A stretch of 64,000 nt of DNA from DAOUAT01 sp964551735. Lineage in GTDB: Bacteria; Chloroflexota; Anaerolineae; CG2-30-64-16. The DNA is taken from assembly GCA_964551735.1 (NCBI GenBank), contig CAZKEF010000024.1, positions 1-64,000 on the forward strand, read 5' to 3'. The notes under the pieces were generated by a model. It was not told where the DNA came from. It was given only the letters and a program-made list of their open reading frames with translations, and searched no databases. Made by a program: the position numbers and the translations under genes. Positions 54,321-62,468 of the stretch are shown here, in pieces; the stretch's first letter is position 1; each line of letters opens with the position of its first letter.

Positions 54321-54329
54321 TGCTAGAAT
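54321..54329 (+). promoter_or_regulatory. Extended -10 promoter of tyrosine phenol-lyase
   Basis: TGCTAGAAT carries the TGn extension and a TAGAAT box. The ATG at 54388 is preceded by AGGAGAGG at 54371-54378. Confidence 0.55.
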
Positions 54330-54387
54330 CGCATCATATGCCCATTCGGGCAGATCTCATGCTGAATATCAGGAGAGGTGGACGACG

Positions 54388-55797
54388 ATGACCACAGACG
54401 CACGCAGGCGCTTGCGGGACGCTACGAAAAAATCATGGGCTGAGCCCTGGAAGATCAAAATGGTGGAGCACGCGCGCTGGACCACGCGCGAGTATCGCGC
54501 CCAGTGTCTGGCCGAGGCCGGCTACAACACCTTCTTGTTGCGCTCGGCCGATGTCTACATTGACCTGCTGACCGACTCGGGCACCTCGGCCATGAGCGAC
54601 ACCCAGTGGGCCGGCATGATGCTGGGCGATGAGGCCTATGCCGGCAGCCGCAACTTCTACAACCTGGAAGCTGCGATTCAGAAGTACTACGGCTACAAGT
54701 ACGTCGTGCCGACCCACCAGGGCCGTGGCGCGGAGAACATCCTGTCGCAGATCTACATCAAGCAGGGCGACTACGTGCCCGGCAATATGTATTTCACGAC
54801 GACCCGCTTGCACCAGGAGCTGGCCGGCGGCACCTTCGTGGATGTCATTATGGATGAAGCCCACGATTCCCAGTCATTGCACCCGTTCAAGGGCAACGTA
54901 GACCTGGGCAAGTTGGAGGCGCTGATCGCCAAGGTCGGTGCGGAGCGTATCCCCTACGTGTGCCTGGCCGCCACGGTGAACCTGGCCGGCGGCCAGCCGG
55001 TCTCCATGCAGAATGCGCGCGAGCTCAAGGCGCTGTGCGTCCGCCACGGCATCCCGGTGATGATGGACGCCACCCGCGCGGTTGAGAACGCGTACTTCAT
55101 CCAGCAGCGCGAGCCGGGCTACGGGGACAAGAAGATCACCGAGATCCTCTACGAATTCTGCGCCTACACCGACGGCTGCACCATGAGCGGCAAAAAGGAC
55201 CCGCTGGTGAACATCGGCGGCTGGCTGGCGCTGAACGATTACGAAAAGTTTGAGGAAGCCCGCAACATGGTGGTGGTCTACGAAGGGCTGCACACCTACG
55301 GTGGGATGGCTGGCCGCGATATGGAGGCCATGGCGCGCGGCATCGAGGAGTCGGTGGACGACGACTATATGCGCTCGCGCATCGGGCAGGTGGTCTATCT
55401 GGGCCAGAAGCTGTTGGACTGGGGTGTGCCCATCGTGCAGCCCATCGGGGGCCATGCGATCTTCCTGGACGCGCGGCGCTTCTACCCGCACATCCCGCAG
55501 AACCAGTTCCCGGCCCAGGCGTTGGCGGCTGACATCTTCCTGGAGGGCGGCATCCGGGCTATGGAGCGCGGGGTTGTGTCCGCCGGCCGCGATCCCGCCA
55601 CCGGTGACCACCGCTACCCCAAGCTGGAACTGGTGCGGCTGACCATCCCGCGCCGCGTCTATACCCAGGCGCACATGGACGTCACCGCTGAGGCCGTGGA
55701 GGAGGTGTTCTGGGGGCGAGACCGGGCGACCGGGCTGCGCATGGTGTACGAGCCGAAGTACCTGCGTTTCTTCCAGGCGCGGTTCGAGAAGTTATAG
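54388..55797 (+). CDS. tpl: Tyrosine phenol-lyase
   Basis: 469 aa. The enzyme splits tyrosine to phenol, pyruvate and ammonia with PLP. The sequence follows tyrosine phenol-lyase closely: YNTFLLRSADVYIDLLTDSG, VPTHQGRGAEN (active-site Thr), MDATRAVENAYFI, the PLP lysine in TMSGKKDPLVNIGG and VVVYEGLHTYGGMAGRD. Two positions separate it from tryptophanase: the Met and Arg in IRAMERG, and the Phe-Phe in LRFFQARF near the end; both are of the tyrosine type. It is the first gene of a plus-strand run. Pyruvate made here could enter the PFOR reaction. Confidence 0.9.
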   Translation: MTTDARRRLRDATKKSWAEPWKIKMVEHARWTTREYRAQCLAEAGYNTFLLRSADVYIDLLTDSGTSAMSDTQWAGMMLGDEAYAGSRNFYNLEAAIQKYYGYKYVVPTHQGRGAENILSQIYIKQGDYVPGNMYFTTTRLHQELAGGTFVDVIMDEAHDSQSLHPFKGNVDLGKLEALIAKVGAERIPYVCLAATVNLAGGQPVSMQNARELKALCVRHGIPVMMDATRAVENAYFIQQREPGYGDKKITEILYEFCAYTDGCTMSGKKDPLVNIGGWLALNDYEKFEEARNMVVVYEGLHTYGGMAGRDMEAMARGIEESVDDDYMRSRIGQVVYLGQKLLDWGVPIVQPIGGHAIFLDARRFYPHIPQNQFPAQALAADIFLEGGIRAMERGVVSAGRDPATGDHRYPKLELVRLTIPRRVYTQAHMDVTAEAVEEVFWGRDRATGLRMVYEPKYLRFFQARFEKL

Positions 55798-55814
55798 CAG
55801 GCAGGAGGCCCGAA

Positions 55815-56315
55815 ATGGACGCCGTCCAAGCGATTCGCAGGCGACGAAGTATTCGGCGATACACAAGCGATCCCGTGCCCAAGGCGGATCTGGAGACTAT
55901 CGTGGATGCAGGCCGGTTGGCGGCAACAGGTTCCAACCGGCAGCCGTGGGAGTTCATTGTTGTCACCGATCGGGCCACCATCGAGCAGTTCACCGTGTCC
56001 GGCGCCTGGATCAAGATGGCCGCCGCAGTGATCGTCCTGGTCATGGACCCCGCATCGCGCTGGTGGATCGAAGACGGTGCGGCCGCGATTGAGAATATGC
56101 TCCTGGCCGGTACAGCTTTGGGCTATGGGACGTGTTGGGTTGAAGGGGATGCCTTGCCGCGGGAGGCACAATTCCGAGACCTGTTGGGTGTGCCGGATGA
56201 TAAGCGCATCATGGCGCTGATACCGGTGGGTGTGCCGGCAGAGGCGCCACAGGTGGAAAAGAAGTCTTTGCTTGACCTGCTGCATTGGGAGAAATACGGC
56301 GCTAAAGGCGCATAA
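55815..56315 (+). CDS. Nitroreductase family protein
   Basis: 166 aa with AGGAGG before the ATG. The FMN-binding start MDAVQAIRRRRSIRRYT, AGRLAATGSNRQPWEFIVV, GAAAIENMLLAGTALGYGTCWV and the C-terminal YGAKG are all family hallmarks. Such proteins reduce nitro groups, quinones or enones with NAD(P)H. It lies 17 bases after tyrosine phenol-lyase on the same strand and may act on aromatic products, although this is only a neighbourhood hint. Confidence 0.9.
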   Translation: MDAVQAIRRRRSIRRYTSDPVPKADLETIVDAGRLAATGSNRQPWEFIVVTDRATIEQFTVSGAWIKMAAAVIVLVMDPASRWWIEDGAAAIENMLLAGTALGYGTCWVEGDALPREAQFRDLLGVPDDKRIMALIPVGVPAEAPQVEKKSLLDLLHWEKYGAKGA

Positions 56316-56329
56316 AAGAAGGTGTTCTT

Positions 56330-57010
56330 GTGTCCTCCGTCCCAGCAGGAGGTAGTGCCCTGCCTCCGTGGTTGTCCACCTTACGCTTGGCGCTGGCGCG
56401 ACCATTGCCTGGCTTGCCGGCGCAGATGGGTATGGCGCCCAGCCCACGGCCCGGCACCGAGCGCATCCTGGACCCGTTCCTGGATTGCCGTCGGGCCGGG
56501 GTGCTGGTGCTGCTCTATCCAGCGCCTGTAGGGCAGTTTTCCAAATTGCCCCGCGCGGATGACGAGGAGGTATGCCTGGTCCTCACCCGCCGCACCGACG
56601 CGGTGGACAACCACCGCGGCCAGATCTCCTTCCCCGGCGGCAGCATGGATCCGGGCGAGGATATCGTGGCGACCGCGCTGCGGGAGGCGCGCGAGGAGTT
56701 GGGCATTGACTCCGCCCGCGTCGAGGTGCTGGGCCAGCTTTCGCCACTCTATATCCCGCCCAGCGGCTTTTGCATTTACCCGGTGGTCGCGTGCACAGCC
56801 GAGCGGCCCTGCTTCATCCCCGCGCCCGATGAGGTGGCCGAGATATTGGAGACACCGCTGGCGCACCTGCTGGACCCGGCTACTCGCGAGGAGGAGGTCT
56901 GGCCGATCCGCGGGCAGCACGTGCGTGTGCCGTTCTACCGGGTCGGCCCGCACAAGGTCTGGGGCGCTACCGCGATGGTGTTGTGTGAGCTGTTGGTGCT
57001 GTTAGCGTAG
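56330..57010 (+). CDS. NUDIX hydrolase (CoA pyrophosphatase-like)
   Basis: 226 aa from a GTG at 56330 with AGAAGG before it. The NUDIX box is GGSMDPGEDIVATALREA followed by REELG. The preceding RTDAVDNHRGQISFPGG is the extra signature of the CoA/acyl-CoA pyrophosphatase subgroup (NudL/PCD1). It would cleave CoA to 3',5'-ADP and phosphopantetheine. The residues before 50 are Pro/Ala/Leu-rich and may be an extended start. Confidence 0.85.
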   Translation: MSSVPAGGSALPPWLSTLRLALARPLPGLPAQMGMAPSPRPGTERILDPFLDCRRAGVLVLLYPAPVGQFSKLPRADDEEVCLVLTRRTDAVDNHRGQISFPGGSMDPGEDIVATALREAREELGIDSARVEVLGQLSPLYIPPSGFCIYPVVACTAERPCFIPAPDEVAEILETPLAHLLDPATREEEVWPIRGQHVRVPFYRVGPHKVWGATAMVLCELLVLLA

Positions 57011-57036
57011 AAACCTGGTTCCTGCCCGGTTGATTT

Positions 57037-57089
57037 GTAGGGGCGATCCCTTGCGGGTGCCTTGGGCAGGCGCGAGGCCATGCCCCTAC
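57037..57089. repeat. 53-base TAGGGGC-ended mini-element
   Basis: GTAGGGGC (57037-57044) and GCCCCTAC (57082-57089) are perfect terminal inverted repeats. The inside (gatcccttgcgggtgcc...) resembles that of the copy at 62390-62443. It lies between the NUDIX and quinone oxidoreductase genes. Confidence 0.75.
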
Positions 57090-57107
57090 ATCAGGAGGTC
57101 TTTAGGA

Positions 57108-58076
57108 ATGAACGCAATCCGTTACCACGAATTCGGCGGCCCCGAAGTCCTGAAGTTGGAGGAACTCCCCGTGCCGGCCCCCGGTCCCGGCCAGGCGTTG
57201 GTCAAGATCGCGGCCGCGGGGGTCAACTTCATTGACATCTACCAGCGGTTGGGCTGGTACAAGGTCCCTCTGCCAGCCATCCCTGGCGGCGAGGGCGCGG
57301 GCGTGGTCGAGGCGGTCGGCCCAGGTGTGACCGGGGTCGCGGCCGGCGACCGCGCGGCCTGGTTCGGCGCGTCGGGCTGCTACGCCGACTACGCGCTGGT
57401 CCCCTCCGACAAGCTGGCCCCGCTGCCCGTTCCCCTGAGCTTCGAGCAGGGCGCCGCGGCCATGGTGCAGGGTGTGACCGCCTACGTGCTGAGCCACGTC
57501 ACCTATCCGCTGAAGTCCGGCGACCGCTGCCTGGTGCATGCCGCGGCCGGCGGCGTCGGCCTGCTGCTATGCCAGATGGCGAAGGCGGCCGGTGCGACCG
57601 TCATCGGCACCACCTCCACACCGGAGAAGGCCGCGCTGGCGCGCGCCGCGGGCGCGGACGAGGTGATCCTTTACACGGAGCAGGACTTTCTGGAAGAGGT
57701 CAGGCGCATCACCGGCGGCGCGGGCGTCAACGTCGTTTACGATTCGGTGGGCAAGGATACCTTCGATCGCAGCCTGGAGTGCCTGGCGTCGCTGGGGATG
57801 CTGGTCAGCTTCGGGCAGTCCAGCGGCTTCCCGGCCCCGCTGGACATCCAACGCCTGGGCGGGATGCGCTCTGCGTTCGTCACCCGGCCCTCGGTGTTCG
57901 CCTACGTGCAGCAGCGGGAAAAGTACCTGGCCTACGCCCGCGCTGTGTTCGACCTGGCCGCGTCCGGCGCGCTCACGCTGCGCATCGGCGGCGCCTACCC
58001 GCTGGCCCAGGCCGCGGCCGCGCACATCGCGCTGGCGGGGCGGGGGACGACGGGGAAGCTGGTGTTGACGACGTGA
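57108..58076 (+). CDS. qor: NADPH:quinone oxidoreductase family (zeta-crystallin type)
   Basis: 322 aa from the ATG at 57108, which has AGGAGG before it; an upstream in-frame start at 57030 would read through a repeat element. It is a medium-chain dehydrogenase fold without zinc ligands. The N-terminal VNFIDIYQRLGWYKVPLPAIPGGEGAGVV and cofactor motif HAAAGGVGLLLCQMAKAAGA near 145-165 are typical. VVYDSVGKDTFDRSLECL follows. It should reduce quinones or enones with NADPH. Confidence 0.92.
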   Translation: MNAIRYHEFGGPEVLKLEELPVPAPGPGQALVKIAAAGVNFIDIYQRLGWYKVPLPAIPGGEGAGVVEAVGPGVTGVAAGDRAAWFGASGCYADYALVPSDKLAPLPVPLSFEQGAAAMVQGVTAYVLSHVTYPLKSGDRCLVHAAAGGVGLLLCQMAKAAGATVIGTTSTPEKAALARAAGADEVILYTEQDFLEEVRRITGGAGVNVVYDSVGKDTFDRSLECLASLGMLVSFGQSSGFPAPLDIQRLGGMRSAFVTRPSVFAYVQQREKYLAYARAVFDLAASGALTLRIGGAYPLAQAAAAHIALAGRGTTGKLVLTT

Positions 58077-58099
58077 AGAATCATCGGAAAGTAGCAGCC

Positions 58100-58215
58100 A
58101 GCATCCTGAGCGGAAAGCAGCGATAGCAGAGTGGAGTCGAAGGGTGCGGCTATCCGTGAAGACCGCCCCTTCGACTCCGGGCCGCGCACTGATGCGGCCT
58201 TCCGCTCAGGGTGCT
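58100..58215. repeat. Nested inverted-repeat element
   Basis: Outer arms (agcatcctgagcggaaag with ccttccgctcagggtgct) and inner arms (ggagtcgaagggtgcgg with ccgccccttcgactcc, 58133-58149 with 58163-58178) nest in one structure. The ttcgactcc/ctgagcg wording is of a dispersed bacterial repeat type. It is non-coding and fills the gap before the flavin reductase-like gene. Confidence 0.7.
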
Positions 58216-58247
58216 CGTGATCCAAAAACAACAACAAAGGACCCATC

Positions 58248-58766
58248 ATGACCCACAACTTCATCACCATCGCGCCCACCGCGCTGCGCGACAACCCCTT
58301 TCAGCTCATCGGTCGCGACTGGATGCTGGTAACGGCCGGTGCTGCGGACGCGTTCAACACTATGACTGCGAGCTGGGGTGGGCTGGGCCACCTGTGGAAC
58401 CGCGATGTCAGCTTCTGCTTCGTGCGGCCGCAGCGCCACACCTACGGCTTCATGGAGGCGGCGAGCTACTATACCCTGAGCTTTTATGACAAAGCGCACC
58501 GCGCGGCGCTGGAGTACTGCGGCAACCACTCGGGCCGCGAGGGCGACAAGGCCGCGGCCGCCGGCCTGACCCCCATCACCGATGAGGCCGGCGCGATCTA
58601 CTTCGCACAAGCGCGGCTGGTGCTGGTCTGCCGCAAGCTGTACGGCGGTGACATCATCCGCTCGGCCTTCGCCGATCCCGCGGTGCCGGCGGAAGTCTAT
58701 CCCAAGGGCGACTTCCACCGCATGTACGTGGGTGAGATCGTACGCTGTTTGATACGTGAGGAATAG
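58248..58766 (+). CDS. Flavin reductase-like FMN-binding protein
   Basis: 172 aa. The split-barrel pattern is LIGRDWMLVTAGAADAFNTMTASWGGLGHLWNR near residues 20-55, then FCFVRPQRHTYGFME and YYTLSFYDKAHRAAL. This is the subgroup of flavin reductase-like proteins found in anaerobes, which bind FMN and may carry electrons. Its stop is one base from the start of the aldo/keto reductase, so the two are co-expressed and may be redox partners. Confidence 0.88.
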   Translation: MTHNFITIAPTALRDNPFQLIGRDWMLVTAGAADAFNTMTASWGGLGHLWNRDVSFCFVRPQRHTYGFMEAASYYTLSFYDKAHRAALEYCGNHSGREGDKAAAAGLTPITDEAGAIYFAQARLVLVCRKLYGGDIIRSAFADPAVPAEVYPKGDFHRMYVGEIVRCLIREE

Positions 58767-58767
58767 G

Positions 58768-59940
58768 ATGCAATATCGCACCTTCGGTAGATTGGATTGG
58801 CGGCCGTCCGCGCTGGGCTTCGGCGCGATGCGGCTGCCGGTGATCAACGGCGAACCCGGCCAGATTGACGAGCCCGAAGCGACCCGGATGGTGCGGGCCG
58901 CGATTGATGGCGGCGTCAATTACGTTGACACCGCCTACCCTTATCACCGCGGGACCAGCGAATCATTCCTGGGCCGCGCGTTGAAGGATGGCTACCGCGA
59001 GCGGGTCAAGCTGGCAACCAAGATGCCGTGTTGGCTGATTAAAGAACCGTCCGATTTCGACCGCTACCTGGACGAACAGCTGGCCCGGCTGGACACGCCG
59101 GCCATTGACTTCTACTTGCTCCACGGGCTGGGCGCTGAGCGTTGGCGCACGATGCGCGATCTCGGTGTGCTGGCCTGGGCCGAGCGCGCCCTGGCCGACG
59201 ACCGGATCGGACACCTGGGGTTCTCGTTTCACGACAGCTATGAGGTGTTCCAGGAGATCGTTGACGCGTACGACGGTTGGACTTTCTGCCAGATCCAGTA
59301 CAACTATCTGGACGAAGAGCACCAGGCCGGCACGCGCGGGCTGAAATATGCGGCGGACAAGGGGCTGGGTGTGGTAGTGATGGAACCGTTGCGGGGCGGG
59401 TTGCTGGCGGGCAACGCGGGTCAGCACCAGGGGCGGGGTGTCCCGGCCTCTATCCGGGCGCTGTGGGATACCGCCCCGGTCAAGCGCGACCCGGCTGAAT
59501 GGGCGCTGCAATGGGTGTGGAACCACTCCGAGGTCTCGTTGATCCTCAGCGGCATGAGCACGCTGGCCCAGGTGCAGGAGAACCTCGCCAGCGCGTCTCG
59601 CTCAGCCTCCGGCCTTTTCACCGAAGAAGAGCTGGCCCTGGTGGCGCGCGTGCGCGATGAGTACCGCCGGCTGGCGCCCATCCCTTGCACCGACTGCAAA
59701 TACTGCCAGCCGTGTCCCAACGGCGTCAACATCCCCCGCGTCTTCGACATTTACAACCAGGCGATGATGTTCGACGCCCCAGAGCACGCGCGTTTCGTCT
59801 ACGCCAACTGGGTGCCCGAGGCCGAGCGCGGGGATAAATGCCTGGCGTGCGGTGAGTGCGAGATCAAATGCCCGCAACACATCGCGATCATCGAGTGGCT
59901 GGAGACCGCGGACCGTTATCTGGCTTCGGGGGGTGTTTGA
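58768..59940 (+). CDS. Aldo/keto reductase with C-terminal 4Fe-4S ferredoxin domain
   Basis: 390 aa from the ATG at 58768. The barrel has LGFGAMRLP, VDTAYPYHRGTSE (catalytic Asp/Tyr region) and FYLLHGLG. The C-terminal 100 residues add two Cys sets, CTDCKYCQPCPNGVNIP and CLACGECEIKCPQHI, for 4Fe-4S clusters. This architecture is common in anaerobes, where ferredoxin-type electrons may replace or supplement NADPH. It follows the flavin reductase-like gene directly. Confidence 0.92.
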   Translation: MQYRTFGRLDWRPSALGFGAMRLPVINGEPGQIDEPEATRMVRAAIDGGVNYVDTAYPYHRGTSESFLGRALKDGYRERVKLATKMPCWLIKEPSDFDRYLDEQLARLDTPAIDFYLLHGLGAERWRTMRDLGVLAWAERALADDRIGHLGFSFHDSYEVFQEIVDAYDGWTFCQIQYNYLDEEHQAGTRGLKYAADKGLGVVVMEPLRGGLLAGNAGQHQGRGVPASIRALWDTAPVKRDPAEWALQWVWNHSEVSLILSGMSTLAQVQENLASASRSASGLFTEEELALVARVRDEYRRLAPIPCTDCKYCQPCPNGVNIPRVFDIYNQAMMFDAPEHARFVYANWVPEAERGDKCLACGECEIKCPQHIAIIEWLETADRYLASGGV

Positions 59941-59943
59941 CGT

Positions 59944-61629
59944 GTGAACCGACTGGAATTAGCCGAGGCATTCGCTAAAGCGCGGCGCCAGGCTGACCTG
60001 GAAGACCTGGTGGCGCGCCTGCGGGGCCGGGACAACGATCTGTTGAATTACGACGAGGTGCGCCGGGCCTTGCGCGGCATGCCAGCCGCCGCTTCAGTGT
60101 TGGAGTTGATCCCTCTGACGGCTATTGTTGGGACCGTGGGCCGGCAGGTCGATTTTACGCGCAGCTTCCTGCCGCGCAACGACGGCAACCAGGCCCGCTG
60201 GGGTGCCATCTATGCGCAGATGCTGGGTCTCGAAGGGCTGCCGCCGATCCAGGTGTTCCGCATCGGTGATGCCTATTTCGTGCAGGACGGCCATCACCGG
60301 GTCTCAGTGGCGCGACATCTCAACACTACCCATATTGACGCCTATGTCACTCACGTGCAGACGCAGACAACCTTGACGGCTGACGCCAGCCTGACCGATG
60401 TGTATTTGCAGGGCGCACATGTCGAATTCCTGGCCGAAACCGGCCTGGATCCGCTCCGACCAGGACATAGTGTGACAGCCAGCAGCCCCGAAAGCTACGC
60501 GGCGCTCCGCAGGCATATCGCAGCGCACCGGCAAGGCATGCAGGTGCGCATGGGCCACGAGGTCGCGCTTGAGGAAGCAGTGGCGGATTGGTACGACAAC
60601 GTTTATACGCCGGTGGTGGCCACTATCCGGGCGCAAGACCTGTTGCGTGACTTTCCGGGACGCACCGAAGCCGATCTTTATCTGTTGGCCTCCGGCTATC
60701 GCGCGTTTGAGGCCGCGGGTTTGGACTTCAGCGAGGCGGCTGAGCTTGCAGGCGCCCCACCACAAGGCAAGGTCCGGCGGCTGCCCGGCGAAGACATCCT
60801 GCCGGGCGAGTGGCGGCGGGAGCGGCTGTGGGGCGGCCGGCTAGGCGCCGCGCCCGACGACTTCCGGTTGTTTACAACCATACTGGTGCCGGTGACCGGC
60901 CAACCGGGGGGCTGGGCCGCGTTGCAAACCGCCCTCGACCTGGCCCAAAAGGAACGGGGCCGGGTGTTGGGCCTATACGTGCTGCGTAAGGCGTCGCCTG
61001 AAGGACAGGCCCGCGCGGCAGCCGTAAGAGCGGAGTTCGAGGAACGTTGCGCAGCGGCAGCTATCCCCGGCGCGCTTGCGGTGGAGACCGGCGACGTGGC
61101 CGAGCGCATCTGTGTGCGCTCGGCCTGGGCCGATCTCACCATCATCAAGATGGCGTATCCGCCCTCCGCCCACCCCCTGGCCCGGCTTAGCTCCGGGTTC
61201 CGCACGCTGATCCGCGATGCCGATAGCCCCCTGCTGGTGCTGCCCGGCGAGGAGGTCCCGGCCTTGCACCGTGCCCTGGTGGCTTATGATGGCGAACGCC
61301 ACTCCGAGCCGGCGCTGCTGGTTGCAGCTTACTTGGCCCGGCGGTGGGGCGTTGCGTTGACCGTGTTTACGGTAGGGTCGCAAGGCCCAACATCCCAGAC
61401 AATCCTGGACCGCGCGCGGCAGCGATTGGCGCAGCACAGCGTGGATGCCGAATTCGTGCACCGCAGCGGCCCTGTAGCTGAGACTGTCGTTGACACCGCG
61501 CAACGCCTGGAGTGCGACCTCATTATCACCGGCGGCTACGGCCGGCCGGTGCCGCTAGAGATGGCGTTGGGCAGCGCAGTGGATGAAATCCTGCGGACCT
61601 CCTGGCTGCCGACGCTAATCTGCCCATAG
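59944..61629 (+). CDS. ParB-like N-terminal domain fused to two UspA domains
   Basis: 561 aa from a GTG at 59944. Residues about 85-150 contain VFRIGDAYFVQDGHHRVSVAR, the D-G-H-H-R-x-x-x-A motif of ParB/sulfiredoxin-like folds. The middle (150-300) is helical and unassigned. Two universal-stress domains follow: about 309-435 (TTILVPVTG, LLVLPG) and 442-561 (HRALVAYDGERHSEPALL). The second ends with an ATP-loop-like ITGGYGRPVPLEMALGSAVDEIL. UspA domains bind ATP or sense stress. It lies between an aldo/keto reductase and a sirtuin, all closely spaced. I infer a nucleotide-sensing regulatory protein; the ParB-like part might bind or hydrolyse a nucleotide. Confidence 0.82.
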   Translation: MNRLELAEAFAKARRQADLEDLVARLRGRDNDLLNYDEVRRALRGMPAAASVLELIPLTAIVGTVGRQVDFTRSFLPRNDGNQARWGAIYAQMLGLEGLPPIQVFRIGDAYFVQDGHHRVSVARHLNTTHIDAYVTHVQTQTTLTADASLTDVYLQGAHVEFLAETGLDPLRPGHSVTASSPESYAALRRHIAAHRQGMQVRMGHEVALEEAVADWYDNVYTPVVATIRAQDLLRDFPGRTEADLYLLASGYRAFEAAGLDFSEAAELAGAPPQGKVRRLPGEDILPGEWRRERLWGGRLGAAPDDFRLFTTILVPVTGQPGGWAALQTALDLAQKERGRVLGLYVLRKASPEGQARAAAVRAEFEERCAAAAIPGALAVETGDVAERICVRSAWADLTIIKMAYPPSAHPLARLSSGFRTLIRDADSPLLVLPGEEVPALHRALVAYDGERHSEPALLVAAYLARRWGVALTVFTVGSQGPTSQTILDRARQRLAQHSVDAEFVHRSGPVAETVVDTAQRLECDLIITGGYGRPVPLEMALGSAVDEILRTSWLPTLICP

Positions 61630-61637
61630 GGGGTAGC

Positions 61638-62393
61638 GTGGAACGCTTGATCCGAGAAGCCGCACGCCGCCTGGCACAGGTCAGACATGTGGTGGTGTTG
61701 ACCGGCGCGGGCATCTCCAAAGAGTCCGGCATCCCCACATTTCGTGAGGCGCAGGATGGCCTGTGGGCGCGCTATGACCCGATGCTCATGGCCTCGCGTG
61801 AGGGCTTCATGAGTAATCCGAAGCTGGTCTGGGAATGGTACGAGTACCGTTTCGGTATGGTGGAGGCCGCACAGCCCAACCCGGGGCATGTTGCCATCGC
61901 TGAGTTGGAACAACTCATCCCCTCGACGGCGGTGGTCACCCAGAATATTGACGGCCTGCACCAGGCAGCCGGCTCTCGCAACGTGTTCGAGTTGCACGGC
62001 AGCATCCGGCGGTATAAGTGCCTGAACGGCCGCCACGCCGGCTTCACCCGCGCCGACCTGGTCGGGCAGGAGAAGCCGCCGCGCTGCCCCCGCTGCGGCG
62101 ATTTGCTGCGGCCTGATGTGGTGTGGTTCGGCGAGTATCTGCCGGAAGACGTGTTGGCGACATCCTATGCGCTGAGCGAACGATGCGACGCGATGCTGGT
62201 CGTGGGCACGTCGGGCGTGGTGCAGCCGGCCGCCTCGCTGCCGTATGTGGCGGCCCGCGTCGGCGCAACCGTCATTGACGTCAACCCTGACCGGGACGAG
62301 ATCGCGCGTATGGCCGATATCTTCCTTCAGGGTACGGGGGGCACAGTACTGCCCACGTTAGTGGCCGCGTTGCGAGCGGCTCAACAGGCGTAG
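61638..62393 (+). CDS. cobB: Sirtuin, NAD-dependent protein deacylase (class III-like)
   Basis: 251 aa from a GTG at 61638. The NAD-binding motifs are LTGAGISKESGIPTFR, TQNIDGLH with HGS, and VVGTSGVVQPAASLP. EWYEYRFG carries the Tyr-x-x-Arg spacing (YEYR) that binds negatively charged acyl groups, suggesting desuccinylase/demalonylase activity. The zinc site looks incomplete: C-L-N-G replaces the first C-x-x-C, while CPRC is intact, leaving three Cys. The TAG stop is part of a TAGGGGC repeat end. The start is nine bases after the UspA fusion gene. Confidence 0.9.
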   Translation: MERLIREAARRLAQVRHVVVLTGAGISKESGIPTFREAQDGLWARYDPMLMASREGFMSNPKLVWEWYEYRFGMVEAAQPNPGHVAIAELEQLIPSTAVVTQNIDGLHQAAGSRNVFELHGSIRRYKCLNGRHAGFTRADLVGQEKPPRCPRCGDLLRPDVVWFGEYLPEDVLATSYALSERCDAMLVVGTSGVVQPAASLPYVAARVGATVIDVNPDRDEIARMADIFLQGTGGTVLPTLVAALRAAQQA

Positions 62394-62443
62394 GGGCGAT
62401 CCCTGGCAGTCGCCCACTGGGGCAGGCGTAATGCCATACCCCC
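62390..62443. repeat. TAGGGGC-ended mini-element (degenerate right end)
   Basis: Begins GTAGGGGCGATCCCT like the copy at 57037, with an inner aggcgtaatgcc and a decayed accccca end. Its first bases include the stop codon of the sirtuin gene (62391-62393). Confidence 0.6.
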
Positions 62444-62468
62444 ACTTAAGACAATCATGAGGTGGTCC

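Noticed and set aside
54388..55797. Tryptophanase as the identity of the PLP lyase
   Set aside because: The Met/Arg pair in IRAMERG and the terminal FF pattern are those of tyrosine phenol-lyase.
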